From Nonomuraea rubra (GTDB lineage: Bacteria > Actinomycetota > Actinomycetes > Streptosporangiales > Streptosporangiaceae), in the NCBI RefSeq assembly GCF_014207985.1, contig NZ_JACHMI010000001.1, positions 11,639,001 through 11,703,000 on the forward strand: a DNA stretch of 64,000 bases, read 5' to 3'. Positions 43,893 through 52,707 of the stretch are shown here, one piece after another. Numbering within the stretch: position 1 is the stretch's first letter; each line of letters starts with the position of its first letter. Position numbers and translations under genes: made by a program. The notes under the pieces were generated by a model. It ran no database searches. It was not told the DNA's origin and saw only the letters and a list, made by a program, of their open reading frames with translations.

Positions 43893-45899
43893 ATGGTGTC
43901 CCGACGTACCTTCCTGCGGGCGAACGGCCTGGCCCTCGCGGCCGGCGGGCTCGGAATCGCCCTCCCCGCCCAGGCCACCGCCGCCGCGGCCCCCCTCCTG
44001 CCGGGCTTCGGCCGCCCCACCCGCCTCGACTTCGCCGACGTCAGCACCCTGCACGGCGACGACCAGTTACTCCTGACCACCCTCCAGGGAGTCGTCAACC
44101 GCCGCCGCCCCCGCCTGTACTTCAACTACGGCCCCGAGAACTACGACACCGCCTGGCTCGACGGCACCGGCGCCCGGATCACCCGCCACGACCGCCCGCT
44201 CGACCTGATCGCCCGCTACCGGGGCGAGGCCCGCGGCGCGATCCTGCACGACCCGGCCGTCCCCGACTCGGTGAATGTCGCCACCACCCTGGCCGGGCTG
44301 GAGAACGCCGTCGCCGCCACCGCCGAGCAGGCCGCCGAGCACGGTTTCACGGTCCTCACCGACCTGCGCGGCCGCTTCGACCCCGGCGACGTGCTCGCCA
44401 CCTACCGCTGGCAGCTCGAGAACCTGTTCCCCCGCTGCACCAAGGCCCTGCTCAGCGGCCTGCCGCCGACCAGGACGGTACGCGTCGAGGACGTGCGCTG
44501 GCGCGAGGTGGCCAGGGAGACCGAGCGGATCAGGGACTCCTCGAACCGGCAGGTACGCACCTTCGACCTCAGCCAGGAGCTGACCGGCCAGGACGGCGTC
44601 TACCTGCGCTTCCAGGACTCCCTGGGCGACGACGGCTGGGGCGCCTCGGTCGGCTCGGTCGTGGTGAAGGCCGACGGCACGCAGATCGCCTCGTTCACCC
44701 CCGGCACCGACGCCGAGACCCCGTACCTCTTCGACGGCCTCAACTCCGCCATCGGCGGGGACGCCAACCGCTTCGCCGACGGCGGCAACTACTTCATCTA
44801 CCGCTTCACCGCCCCCGCCGGCACCCGCCAGCTGCTCGTCGAGGTGGACCTGTGGAACCAGTTCCTGGTCACCGCCACCACCACGGCGCCCACCCGGGTG
44901 GAGCCCTTCCCCTACTTCCGCGACTACACGGTGGCGATGCGGGCCATGGTGTTCTGGCTGCCGCCCAGCGGTGAGACGGGCGCGCTGCTGGATGAGATCC
45001 TGAGCGAGGTGCGGCCCACGACGCCGTACGCGGGCTGGTTCTCCAACGACGTGGCTGGCGAGTGGGGCGGGGTGGACCGGGCCTCGCAACACGCCGTCGA
45101 GGTGGTGCCCGCCGACTACTACATGAACGCCACCGTGCACGCGGGCGTCCAGGCCAGGGTCTCCGACCGCGTACGCCCGAGACCGCGCACCACGCTGCGC
45201 GATCGCGTCTACCTGACGCTGACCGTGGGCGAGGGCGACAACATCCAGTACTGCCAGCGCAGGATGCGCCAGATCTGGGACGACCCCGCGCGCGGACAGG
45301 TGCCCACCAACTGGACGGTCAGCCCGCTGCTCGCCGAGATCGGACCGGCGCTGCTGGCCTACTACCAGCGCACGGCCACGGACCACGACCTGCTGATCGC
45401 GGGCCCGTCCGGCGCGGGCTACACCTACCCCGGGTCGTGGCCGCGGGACGCCCTCGACGCCTACACCGCGCTGACCGGGCGATTCCTGCGCCGCACGGGA
45501 ATGGACCTGGTCTACGCCTACAACCATCGCAACGCGGCGGGCGACGGCTGGGTGGCGTTCGACGAGCGGATCGCGGCCTCGTACAGGAAGAACACGCCGC
45601 TGCGCGGCATCATCCAGTCGTGGGAGACCGGCGACCTCCAGGCCGCCCCCGCGGGGCTGCCCCTGATCGGCAACTTCTCGCCGCAGGGCAAGGCGCAGGA
45701 GTACCGGGACACGCTGGTCAGGCACATCGAGGGCTGGGACGGCGGGCGGCCGCTGTTCATCGCCGGCGCGGTCAACGCCTGGAACTGGGCGCCGGGTGAC
45801 ATCGCGGAGCTGGGCGAGCTGCTCGGCGACCCGTTCGAGATCGTCCGCGGTGACGCGTTCTTCGAGCTGCTCGGCGAGGTAATGAACAACCGGGCCTGA
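43893..45899 (+). CDS. Tat-exported GxGYxYP-domain protein (putative glycoside hydrolase)
   Basis: A 668-residue protein. A Tat signal (SRRTFLRAN, then a hydrophobic stretch to AQATAAAA) is followed by an N-terminal domain (LQGVVNRRRPRLYFNYGPEN), a carbohydrate-module-like insert (about 200-300) and the C-terminal GxGYxYP domain, with its name motif in GPSGAGYTYPGSW. The GxGYxYP family is thought to act on glycans; the enzyme activity is not established. It would be folded in the cytoplasm and exported. No sugar gene lies next to it. Confidence 0.82.
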   Translation: MVSRRTFLRANGLALAAGGLGIALPAQATAAAAPLLPGFGRPTRLDFADVSTLHGDDQLLLTTLQGVVNRRRPRLYFNYGPENYDTAWLDGTGARITRHDRPLDLIARYRGEARGAILHDPAVPDSVNVATTLAGLENAVAATAEQAAEHGFTVLTDLRGRFDPGDVLATYRWQLENLFPRCTKALLSGLPPTRTVRVEDVRWREVARETERIRDSSNRQVRTFDLSQELTGQDGVYLRFQDSLGDDGWGASVGSVVVKADGTQIASFTPGTDAETPYLFDGLNSAIGGDANRFADGGNYFIYRFTAPAGTRQLLVEVDLWNQFLVTATTTAPTRVEPFPYFRDYTVAMRAMVFWLPPSGETGALLDEILSEVRPTTPYAGWFSNDVAGEWGGVDRASQHAVEVVPADYYMNATVHAGVQARVSDRVRPRPRTTLRDRVYLTLTVGEGDNIQYCQRRMRQIWDDPARGQVPTNWTVSPLLAEIGPALLAYYQRTATDHDLLIAGPSGAGYTYPGSWPRDALDAYTALTGRFLRRTGMDLVYAYNHRNAAGDGWVAFDERIAASYRKNTPLRGIIQSWETGDLQAAPAGLPLIGNFSPQGKAQEYRDTLVRHIEGWDGGRPLFIAGAVNAWNWAPGDIAELGELLGDPFEIVRGDAFFELLGEVMNNRA

Positions 45900-45907
45900 A
45901 GGGCGGC

Positions 45908-46903
45908 GTGGAGGCGGCGATGCGGGATGAGCAGGACGCGACGGTGGAGTGGTACCGGCGGTTCGCCACGCGGGAAGCTCGCGGCGCCTCGCCCCTCTAC
46001 GAGCGGCTCGCCGCCGGCGTCGCGTCCGACCGGGAGGTGCTGGGCCTGCTGTTCGAGCTGCCGCCGGCCAAGCGCCAGCCCAACCTGCTCTTCGCCGCCG
46101 CCCGGTACGTCAACGGGGTCCCGTCCGGCTACGACGACTTCCGCGGCTCGCTGCTGGAGCACCGGGACGCCGTCGTCGCGACGATGCTCGCCCGGCGCAC
46201 CCAGACCAACGAGCCGGCCAGGTGCGCCGCCCTGTACCCGCTGCTCGCGGCGCTGCCCCAGCCGCTGGCACTGCTGGAGGTGGGCGCGTCGGCGGGGTTG
46301 TGCCTGCTGCCCGACCGGTACGCCTACGACTATGACGTACCCGGTGGTCATGTGACCGGTGCCGTGGACAGCCCGCTGCGCCTGCGCTGCCGGGTCGAGG
46401 GCGTGCCGCCGCCGCACCTCGCCCGGCCCGGCCCGATCACCGTCGCGTGGCGGGCGGGCATCGACCTCAACCCGCTCGACGTCACCGACCCCGACGACGT
46501 CCGGTGGCTGCGCACGCTGGTCTGGCCGGAGCAGCGGGAGCGGCTGCACCGCCTGGAACTGGCGATGGAGCTGGCGCGCCAGGACCCGCCGCGCATCGTG
46601 CGCGGCGACCTGAACGACCGGCTCGCCGAGGTGGCGGCGCAGGCGCCGCCGCACGCGACGCTCGTCGTCTACCACACGGCGGTCCTCTACCTCGTGCCCG
46701 AAGAGGGCAGGGCCGCGTTCGCAGCCCTGCTCGGGCGGCTCGGCTGCCGCTGGATCTCGCAGGAGACCCCGGGCGTCCTGCCGCAGGTCGCCGCCCGCCT
46801 CCCCCTGCCGCCGCCGGCGGACACCACCATGTACGTGCTCGCCCTGGACGGGCGCCCGGCGGCGTTCTCCGCGATGCACGGCGGCCGGCTGCGCTGGCTG
46901 TGA
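45908..46903 (+). CDS. DUF2332 family protein
   Basis: A 331-residue cytoplasmic protein of the DUF2332 type. It has YRRFATREARGASPLYERLA at the N-terminus, FELPPAKRQPNLLFAAARY, TQTNEPARCAALYPLL, LLEVGASAGLCLLPDRYAY (which looks like a Rossmann glycine loop) and a late VVYHTAVLYLVP segment. The EVGASAGL stretch suggests a methyltransferase-like fold, but no activity is known. It starts 8 bp after the GxGYxYP gene; GTG 45908 and ATG 45920 are both possible starts. Confidence 0.85.
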   Translation: MEAAMRDEQDATVEWYRRFATREARGASPLYERLAAGVASDREVLGLLFELPPAKRQPNLLFAAARYVNGVPSGYDDFRGSLLEHRDAVVATMLARRTQTNEPARCAALYPLLAALPQPLALLEVGASAGLCLLPDRYAYDYDVPGGHVTGAVDSPLRLRCRVEGVPPPHLARPGPITVAWRAGIDLNPLDVTDPDDVRWLRTLVWPEQRERLHRLELAMELARQDPPRIVRGDLNDRLAEVAAQAPPHATLVVYHTAVLYLVPEEGRAAFAALLGRLGCRWISQETPGVLPQVAARLPLPPPADTTMYVLALDGRPAAFSAMHGGRLRWL

Positions 46904-46918
46904 GAGCCGGGCTGTGCT

Positions 46919-47632
46919 CTATCGGCCGGGCCTGCGGGTGACGAACACGTACTCGCGGCTGTCCTCGGTGAACGGCTCGCGGGCGAATCCGCCGTACAGC
47001 GCCTCCAGTTCCAGCCCCGCGACGTCGATGAGGCCGAGCCACTCGTTCTTCGTCGCCCACCAGGACGAGCTCGTCTCCCCGCCGTCCAGCACGATGTCGA
47101 TCCGGTTGTCGCCGACGGCGAAGCGGGTCGTGTGCGGCACCGGCTCGGACCGGCGGGTCCCGTCGAAGCGGGCGGCGACGTGGTGGTCGAAGGCGAGGGC
47201 GTTCCAGGCGAAGCGGCCTCCCGGGCGCAGCGACGCGGCCACCCGTTCGAAGACGCTCCGGCGGTCGGCCCAGGTCGGCAGGTGCTGCAGCGAGCGGAAC
47301 GGGCAGTAGACCAGCGCCGCGGGCTCCTCCAGGGTGAGCTCGCGCAGGTCGCCCTCGCGCAGGTCGAGCTGGACGCCCTGCTCGGCGGCGTTCGTGCGGG
47401 CCTGGGCGAGCATGGCCGGCGAGAGGTCGACGCCGATGACCGGGCGCCCCGTCGCCCGCGCGACCGGGATCGCGACCCGCCCGTTCCCGATGGCCAGCTC
47501 GACGAGCGGCCCGTCCGCCTCCCGGGCCAGGCCGACGTAGAACGCGATGTCGGCCGCCATGTGCGCCGACCATTCCGCATATCGATCCGCGAACGCCTCA
47601 TCCCAGGTAGATGTCACACTTTTTCCCGTCAT
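46919..47632 (-). CDS. SAM-dependent class I methyltransferase
   Basis: A 237-residue methyltransferase. The SAM motif I reads LVELAIGNGRVAIPVA, the acidic motif II IGVDLSPAML, and post-motif LREGDLRELTL. Most of the core Rossmann fold is visible; the C-terminal part is beta-rich. ATG 47632 is chosen because the start of the divergent LysE gene is only 25 bp away. Longer readings to 47893 would run through LysE. Substrate unknown. Confidence 0.85.
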   Translation of the reverse strand: MTGKSVTSTWDEAFADRYAEWSAHMAADIAFYVGLAREADGPLVELAIGNGRVAIPVARATGRPVIGVDLSPAMLAQARTNAAEQGVQLDLREGDLRELTLEEPAALVYCPFRSLQHLPTWADRRSVFERVAASLRPGGRFAWNALAFDHHVAARFDGTRRSEPVPHTTRFAVGDNRIDIVLDGGETSSSWWATKNEWLGLIDVAGLELEALYGGFAREPFTEDSREYVFVTRRPGR

Positions 47633-47657
47633 TGGACGCCATGGGAGAATTTTGGGT

Positions 47658-48293
47658 ATGCCTATCGACCCCCATCTTCTCGCGCTCTTCACCGTGACCA
47701 CGATCGTCGCCATGATCACTCCTGGGCCTGACATGCTGTTCGTGCTGGGATGCGGGATGCGGGGCGGCCCTCGGGCCGGCCTGCTCGCCACCGCGGGGGT
47801 GGCCACCAGCGAGGCCGTCCACGTAGCGGTGGCGGCGGCGGGCCTGGCGGCGCTGTTCGAGGCGGTGCCGGTCGCCTTCACCGTGGTACGCATCGCCGGG
47901 GCCGCGTACCTGATCTACCTGGGTGTCCAGGCCATCCGCAAGCGTGACGACAGCCCCTTGGAAGTGGCGGTGGGCGGCGGCGGCATGTCGGGCCGCCGGG
48001 CGTACCTGAGCGGTCTGATGACCAACCTGCTGAACCCGAAGATGGTCACCTTCACCATCGCGTTCCTGCCGCAGTTCGTCACTCCGAGCCTGGGCCAGGT
48101 GTGGCTGCAGTTCGCGATTCTCGGGGCCGTGCTCATCGCGCTTGAGTTCGTCGTGGACGGCACGGTCGGCGTGCTCGCGGGCCGCATCGGCGGCTGGCTG
48201 CGCCACCGGCGCGCCGCCCGGCGCCGCATCGACGTCGCCACGGGCGGCGTCTTCGTCGGGCTCGGCGTGAAGCTGGCGCTGGAACGCCCCTGA
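47658..48293 (+). CDS. LysE/RhtB family amino-acid exporter
   Basis: A 211-residue membrane protein with about six helices and the family N-terminal signature PGPDMLFVLGCGMRGGPRAG, followed by GVATSEAVHV and FLSGLMTNLLNPK-type motifs (YLSGLMTNLLNPK here). Such proteins export amino acids or similar small molecules. GGGAG lies upstream of ATG 47658. A truncated GNAT frame begins directly after its stop. Confidence 0.9.
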   Translation: MPIDPHLLALFTVTTIVAMITPGPDMLFVLGCGMRGGPRAGLLATAGVATSEAVHVAVAAAGLAALFEAVPVAFTVVRIAGAAYLIYLGVQAIRKRDDSPLEVAVGGGGMSGRRAYLSGLMTNLLNPKMVTFTIAFLPQFVTPSLGQVWLQFAILGAVLIALEFVVDGTVGVLAGRIGGWLRHRRAARRRIDVATGGVFVGLGVKLALERP

Positions 48294-48296
48294 CCG

Positions 48297-48569
48297 CCGG
48301 CCTCCGCCTGGTCCCCATGGAACGGCAAGAGGGTCGACTTCCGGTCCGGGCTGTGGCAGCTCAACGTGGTGCCCGGCGCACAGGGGCGCGGGGTCGGACG
48401 GTTCGCCGTCTCGGCCGTGGCGGCCGAGCTCAGGCGGCAGGGCGCGACGCGGATGTACGTCACGTGGCATCCGGGCGACGGCGGGCCCGAGGGGTTCTAC
48501 CGCAAGCTCGGCTTCGAGCTCAAGGGCGAGGTGAGCGGCGACCAGACGGTCGGCGTGCTCACTCTGTGA
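48297..48569 (+). pseudogene. Truncated GNAT acetyltransferase
   Basis: The frame after the LysE stop codes for about 90 residues that match the C-terminal half of a GNAT acetyltransferase: VVPGAQGRGVGRFAVSAVAA (the acetyl-CoA P-loop Q/RxxGxG/A) and FYRKLGFELKGE. The first half, with the substrate side of the fold, is missing, and no good start codon with a ribosome site precedes it. GTG codons near 48354 could start a very short product. I read it as a remnant. Confidence 0.6.
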
Positions 48570-48654
48570 ACGAGCGTGGCCGGGGTGGGAGCGGACCACG
48601 GCCACGTATCCTTGGGCGGGTCGCCGAGCGCGCGGCCGCGAAGGGATTGCGGGA

Positions 48655-49392
48655 ATGCGTCGTTACTCACGTGTCGTGGTCAAGCTCAGCGGCGAGGCGC
48701 TCTCGGGAGAGACCGGCTGGGGCACCGACCCGGCGAGCCTGGCCCAGCTCGCGGACGAGATCCTCTCCGTCCACGACCTCGGCGTGCAGATCGCCGTGGT
48801 GATCGGCGGCGGCAACTACTTCCGCGGGCGCATGGCGGAGGGCTGGGGCATCGGCAGGGCCGAGGCCGACAACATCGGCATGCTGGGCACGGTCATGAAC
48901 GCGCTGATGATGCGCGGCGTGCTCACCGCCCGCTCGGACACGGACGTCCGGGTCATGACCGCCGTGCCCATGCAGAGCGTGGCCGAGCCGTACATCCGGC
49001 TGCGCGCCGACCGGCACCTGCGCCGCGACCTCATCGTGCTGCTGGCCGGCGGCATCGGCCAGCCGTACGTCACGACCGACTACCCCGCCGTGCAGCGGGC
49101 CCTGGAGCTCGACGCGGACGCCCTGCTGGTGGCCAAGCGCGGCGTGGACGGCGTGTACGACAGCGACCCGAACCGCAACCCTGACGCCAAGCGCTACACG
49201 AACCTCACCTACCGGGAGGCGCTGACGGCGGGGGTGCGGGTCATGGACGAGAGCGCGTTCGTGCTGGCCAACGAGCAGGGCCTGCGCATGCACGTCTTCG
49301 ACGTCGCCGCCAGGGGCGTCATGCGGGCGATCTGCGAGGGCGAGGACATCGGCACCCGCATCACCGCCGACGACGCGCCGCCGCGCGCCTAG
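48655..49392 (+). CDS. pyrH: UMP kinase (PyrH), not in the usual operon
   Basis: A 245-residue amino-acid-kinase-fold UMP kinase. Visible motifs are VVVKLSGEAL (ATP site), VIGGGNYFRG, DNIGMLGTVMNAL, GGIGQPYVTTDYPAV and VAKRGVDGVYDSDPN. It makes UDP from UMP and is normally essential. The usual neighbours rpsB, tsf and frr are absent here, and it sits between a GNAT remnant and a PHP hydrolase. The length and motifs are complete, so it should be functional. It may be a second copy. Confidence 0.92.
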   Translation: MRRYSRVVVKLSGEALSGETGWGTDPASLAQLADEILSVHDLGVQIAVVIGGGNYFRGRMAEGWGIGRAEADNIGMLGTVMNALMMRGVLTARSDTDVRVMTAVPMQSVAEPYIRLRADRHLRRDLIVLLAGGIGQPYVTTDYPAVQRALELDADALLVAKRGVDGVYDSDPNRNPDAKRYTNLTYREALTAGVRVMDESAFVLANEQGLRMHVFDVAARGVMRAICEGEDIGTRITADDAPPRA

Positions 49393-49404
49393 TACCCTGC
49401 CGGG

Positions 49405-50373
49405 ATGGCGACCGACCAGGGTAGGAGGCGCTGGTTCCGGGGCGACTGCCATGTGCACTCGCTCCTCTCGCAGGGCGCGGACCAGACGCCGGCGCAGCTG
49501 GCGGCCGCCGCCCGCGCCGCCGGGCTCGACTTCATCGCCGTCACCGAGCACAACACCGCCGCCGCGCACGAAGAGTGGCGCCCGCTGTCCGGGGACGGCC
49601 TGCTGGTGATCACCGGCCAGGAGGTGACCACCCGCACCGGGCACTGGCTCGCGCTCGGCCTCACCCCCGGCGAGGTGGTCGAGTGGCGCTACGGCGTGCG
49701 CGACGACGCCGTGGACCGCCACCTGGACCAGGTGCGCCGTTCCGGCGGCCTGTGCGTGGCGGCCCATCCGCACGCGCCGTACCCGTCCGGGGTGTTCATG
49801 TACCCGTACCAGGGGTTCGATGCGGTGGAGGTGTGGAACGGCCGCTGGGCCTCCGACCTGCCGTGGAACGCGGACAACGAGGCCGCGCTGGCCGAGTGGG
49901 GCCGCAGCCTGGCCCATGACGTGCACCGGGGCGCGTGGCGGCCCGCGATGGGCAACAGCGACGCCCACCTGGAGGGGCAGCTCGGCACGCCGCACACCGT
50001 CGTCCTGGCCGGCGAGCTCGGCGCGGGCGCCGTGCTCGCCGCGATCCGGGCCGGCCGGAGCTGGATCGCCGGATCGGCCGCGATCGAGCTGTCCTTCGAG
50101 GCGTCCGCCGGTGGCGGCCGGGCCGGCGTCGGCGAGCGGCTGGAGACCGGTGGCGAGCCTGCCGCCGTCCGGGTGGACGTGCGCGGCGTCCCGTCCGGCG
50201 CCGTCACCTTCCACACCGAACGCGGTACGGTGCTGCGCGAGTCGCTGCCCGGCGGCGGCGCGGGCGTCGTGGAGTGGCGCACCAGCGCGGCGGAGTCGGC
50301 GTTCGTCCGCGTCGAGGTCCGGCACGCGGACGGGCACATGGCGGCGCTAACCAACCCCATCGTCCTGATCTGA
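49405..50373 (+). CDS. PHP-domain (CehA/McbA-like) metallohydrolase
   Basis: A 322-residue protein with the PHP metal-site motifs GDCHVHSLLSQG (DxHxH), AVTEHNT, TGQEVTT, VAAHPHAPYP and GNSDAHLEG. This pattern is that of CehA/McbA-type phosphoester or ester hydrolases. The C-terminal 100 residues are beta-rich. There is no signal peptide. It starts 12 bp after pyrH and may be co-transcribed with it. Substrate unknown. Confidence 0.85.
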   Translation: MATDQGRRRWFRGDCHVHSLLSQGADQTPAQLAAAARAAGLDFIAVTEHNTAAAHEEWRPLSGDGLLVITGQEVTTRTGHWLALGLTPGEVVEWRYGVRDDAVDRHLDQVRRSGGLCVAAHPHAPYPSGVFMYPYQGFDAVEVWNGRWASDLPWNADNEAALAEWGRSLAHDVHRGAWRPAMGNSDAHLEGQLGTPHTVVLAGELGAGAVLAAIRAGRSWIAGSAAIELSFEASAGGGRAGVGERLETGGEPAAVRVDVRGVPSGAVTFHTERGTVLRESLPGGGAGVVEWRTSAAESAFVRVEVRHADGHMAALTNPIVLI

Positions 50374-50422
50374 CCTGGTTGCTAGCATTTCTGCTCCACA
50401 ACTTGATCATCAGGAGCCCTCC

Positions 50423-50806
50423 ATGCGATCGATCCGCCTGTTAGCCGGCCTGGTCACCCTGCTCGCCGTCCTCGTGACGGGCTGCTCGGCGGCCGAGAGC
50501 GTCGCCGTCCCCGACAGCCCGGTCGGCAAGCAGCTCCAGTGGTATCTGGACGCCGTCAACCGTACGCCGATCCCCGAGAAGGAGCTCGGCGAGCACCTCG
50601 CCGAGGCGTTCCTCAAGGAGGTGCCGGCGGAGAAGTTCAACACGCTCGCCAAGGATCTGGCCGGGCTCAAGCTGGAGGAGCTGAGCAGCACCAAGCCGAA
50701 CGAGCTGGCCGGGGTGACGTCCATTCCCGTCGGGCAGAAGTACGACACGAAGATCTCCGTCGGGGACGACGGCAAGATCGACTACCTGCTCCTCGAACCG
50801 AGGTAG
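50423..50806 (+). CDS. Lipoprotein with a stand-alone ORF12-type domain
   Basis: A 127-residue protein. A lipoprotein signal ends in LVTGC (Cys21). The remaining 105 residues (PVGKQLQWYLDAVNRTPIPE ... FLKEVPAEKFNTLAKDLAG) resemble the small N-terminal domain found before a beta-lactamase fold in ORF12/clavulanate-locus-type proteins. Here that domain stands alone. AGGAG lies before ATG 50423. Function unknown. Confidence 0.75.
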   Translation: MRSIRLLAGLVTLLAVLVTGCSAAESVAVPDSPVGKQLQWYLDAVNRTPIPEKELGEHLAEAFLKEVPAEKFNTLAKDLAGLKLEELSSTKPNELAGVTSIPVGQKYDTKISVGDDGKIDYLLLEPR

Positions 50807-50866
50807 GCGCAGGGCCGACGGCGGTCATGAGCGCCTTGCGGGGCGACCGGCCGCCGGTGAAGGATC

Positions 50867-51610
50867 ATGTCCATGATCCGAGAGCCGCAGATTCTGGCCT
50901 GTTCCGGTGTGCTTTATCCGCCCGAGGGGTTCGCCCACGTGGGTGTGCAGATCTGGCAGGCGAGACAGCTGGCCGGGGTGCCCAGGCCGCGCATGTGCCT
51001 GGTCCCGACGGCGACCGGGGACGCCCGCGAGCAGATCGACGGCTGGTACAGGCTCGCGGCGACGTTCGGCGACGCCGAGCTGTCCCACCTGCAGCTGTTC
51101 ACCCAGCCGAACGTCCCCGACGTGCGCGCGCACCTGCTCTCCCAGGACGTCCTGTTCGTGTCAGGGGGCAGCGTGGTGAACCTGCTCGCGGTCTGGCGGG
51201 CGCACCGGCTCGACGAGATCATGCGGGAGTGCTGGGAGGCGGGCGTGGTGCTGGCCGGCCAGAGCGCGGGCAGCCTGTGCTGGCACGTGGGCGGGGTGAC
51301 CGACTCCTTCGGTGACGCGCTCGACCCGGTTCACGACTGCCTGGGTTTCCTGCCGTTCAGCAACGGCGTCCACGACGACCTGGGCGATCAGCCGCGGCGG
51401 GACACGTACCGGCGCCTGGTCGGCGGGGGAACGCTCCCGCCGGGGTACGCCTCGGAGGACGGCGTCGCCCTGCACTACGTGGGCACCCGGTTCCACGAGG
51501 CCCTGAGCGTGCTGCCCGGCAGGAACGCCTGGTTCGTCGAGCCCGACGGCGACGGCGCGAGCCGGGAGACGGCCATCCCGGCCCGCCTCTGGGTCCCGCG
51601 CGCCGGATGA
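50867..51610 (+). CDS. Peptidase E-like (S51) protein
   Basis: A 247-residue protein of the S51 dipeptidase E / class I glutamine amidotransferase-like fold. The nucleophile elbow is VLAGQSAGSLCWH. FVSGGSVVNLL precedes it, and FSNGVHDDLGDQPRRD provides the expected histidine and acidic region. The family includes Asp-specific dipeptidases and cyanophycinase-like enzymes. The stop overlaps the next start (ATGA). Confidence 0.85.
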   Translation: MSMIREPQILACSGVLYPPEGFAHVGVQIWQARQLAGVPRPRMCLVPTATGDAREQIDGWYRLAATFGDAELSHLQLFTQPNVPDVRAHLLSQDVLFVSGGSVVNLLAVWRAHRLDEIMRECWEAGVVLAGQSAGSLCWHVGGVTDSFGDALDPVHDCLGFLPFSNGVHDDLGDQPRRDTYRRLVGGGTLPPGYASEDGVALHYVGTRFHEALSVLPGRNAWFVEPDGDGASRETAIPARLWVPRAG

Positions 51611-52605
51611 GAGAGCCGGACGGCGAAGGCGCTGACAGGCCGGGCGCACGCAGGCGGAGGCCGTGGGTCCTGGTCCCGGCGGCCGTGCTGGTCGCCGGGC
51701 TGCTGGCGTTCCACTCCGCCGTCCCCAACACCGTGGGCAACCTCGGCAGCCTGCTGGAGACGTTCCTGCCCTGGCTCGGCCTGGCGGTCGTGGTGCTGCT
51801 CGTCCTGGCGTCCTGGCGGCGCTCGGCCGTCGCGGTCACGGCCGCGGCCCTGCCGGCGGTGGTCTGGGCCGTCATGTTCGGCACGTCGGTGTTCCCCGGC
51901 TCCACGCACCCGCGCCCGGTGGATGCGGGCGCCCCGGAACCGGCGTCCATCCTCACGGTGCTCCAGCACAACGTCGCCGACGACAACGCCGACCCCGCGG
52001 GAACGGCGCGCGCCCTGGCCGCCGCCGGCGCCGATCTCGTCGCCCTCCAGGAGCTGTCACCCCAGGCCCTGCCCGGCTACGAGGCCGCCCTCGCCCCGGA
52101 ACACCCCCATCGCATCGTCGTCGGCACCGTCGGCCTCTGGTCCAGGTATCCCCTCGCCGACAGCCGCCCCGTCGACATCAAACCCAGGGACATCACCGCC
52201 GACTGGCGCCGCGGGCTGCGTACCACCGCACGCACCCCGACAGGCGACATAGCCGTATATGTCGCCCACCTCCCCTCGGTACGCATCCGCCCCCAGGACG
52301 GCTTCGGCACGGCCTGGCGCGACGAGAGCGCCGCCGCGCTCGCCACCGCCGTGGCCGCCGAGAAGCTGGAGCGGATCGTCCTGCTGGGCGACCTGAACGG
52401 CACCGTCCACGACCGCGGCCTGTCCCCGCTCACCTCCCGGCTGACCCCGGCGCTCGAAGGGTTCGGCTTCACCTGGCCCGCCGCGTTCCCCCTGGCCAGG
52501 ATCGACCACGTCATGACCCGCGGCACGACCCCCGCCACCACCTGGACCCTGCCCGCCACCGGCAGCGACCACCTCCCCGTCGCGGCCCGGCTCGCGCTGC
52601 GATAA
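51607..52605 (+). CDS. Membrane endonuclease/exonuclease/phosphatase-family protein
   Basis: A 332-residue protein. Three membrane helices in residues 20-95 are followed by an EEP catalytic domain: VLQHNVADDNAD (Asn), LVALQELSP (catalytic Glu), VYVAHLPS, LLGDLNGTVHD (DxN) and a terminal GSDHLPVAARL (Asp-His). The active site would face outside the membrane. Members cleave phosphodiesters or phospholipids; the substrate is not evident. ATGA overlap with the peptidase gene indicates a shared transcript. Confidence 0.85.
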   Translation: MREPDGEGADRPGARRRRPWVLVPAAVLVAGLLAFHSAVPNTVGNLGSLLETFLPWLGLAVVVLLVLASWRRSAVAVTAAALPAVVWAVMFGTSVFPGSTHPRPVDAGAPEPASILTVLQHNVADDNADPAGTARALAAAGADLVALQELSPQALPGYEAALAPEHPHRIVVGTVGLWSRYPLADSRPVDIKPRDITADWRRGLRTTARTPTGDIAVYVAHLPSVRIRPQDGFGTAWRDESAAALATAVAAEKLERIVLLGDLNGTVHDRGLSPLTSRLTPALEGFGFTWPAAFPLARIDHVMTRGTTPATTWTLPATGSDHLPVAARLALR

Positions 52606-52630
52606 ATGGCTGCGATATATGACGGAGGGA

Positions 52631-52659
52631 TGTCGAGAAGGCCCGCCCGGGCTCCGTCC
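52631..52659 (+). promoter_or_regulatory. ECF42-type promoter before the PPOX gene
   Basis: TGTCGA (52631-52636) and CGTC (52655-52658) are separated by 18 bp, about 50 bp before the PPOX start. The same pair, in nearly the same sequence, occurs before the DGPF gene. ECF42 sigma factors are reported to recognise a TGTCGA -35 with a CGTC-like -10. The ECF42-like gene lies 1 kb downstream. Confidence 0.7.
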
Positions 52660-52707
52660 CAGGGACAACAGCGGCCACCACCGGCCGCACGACGGAGAGG
52701 AACGGCC

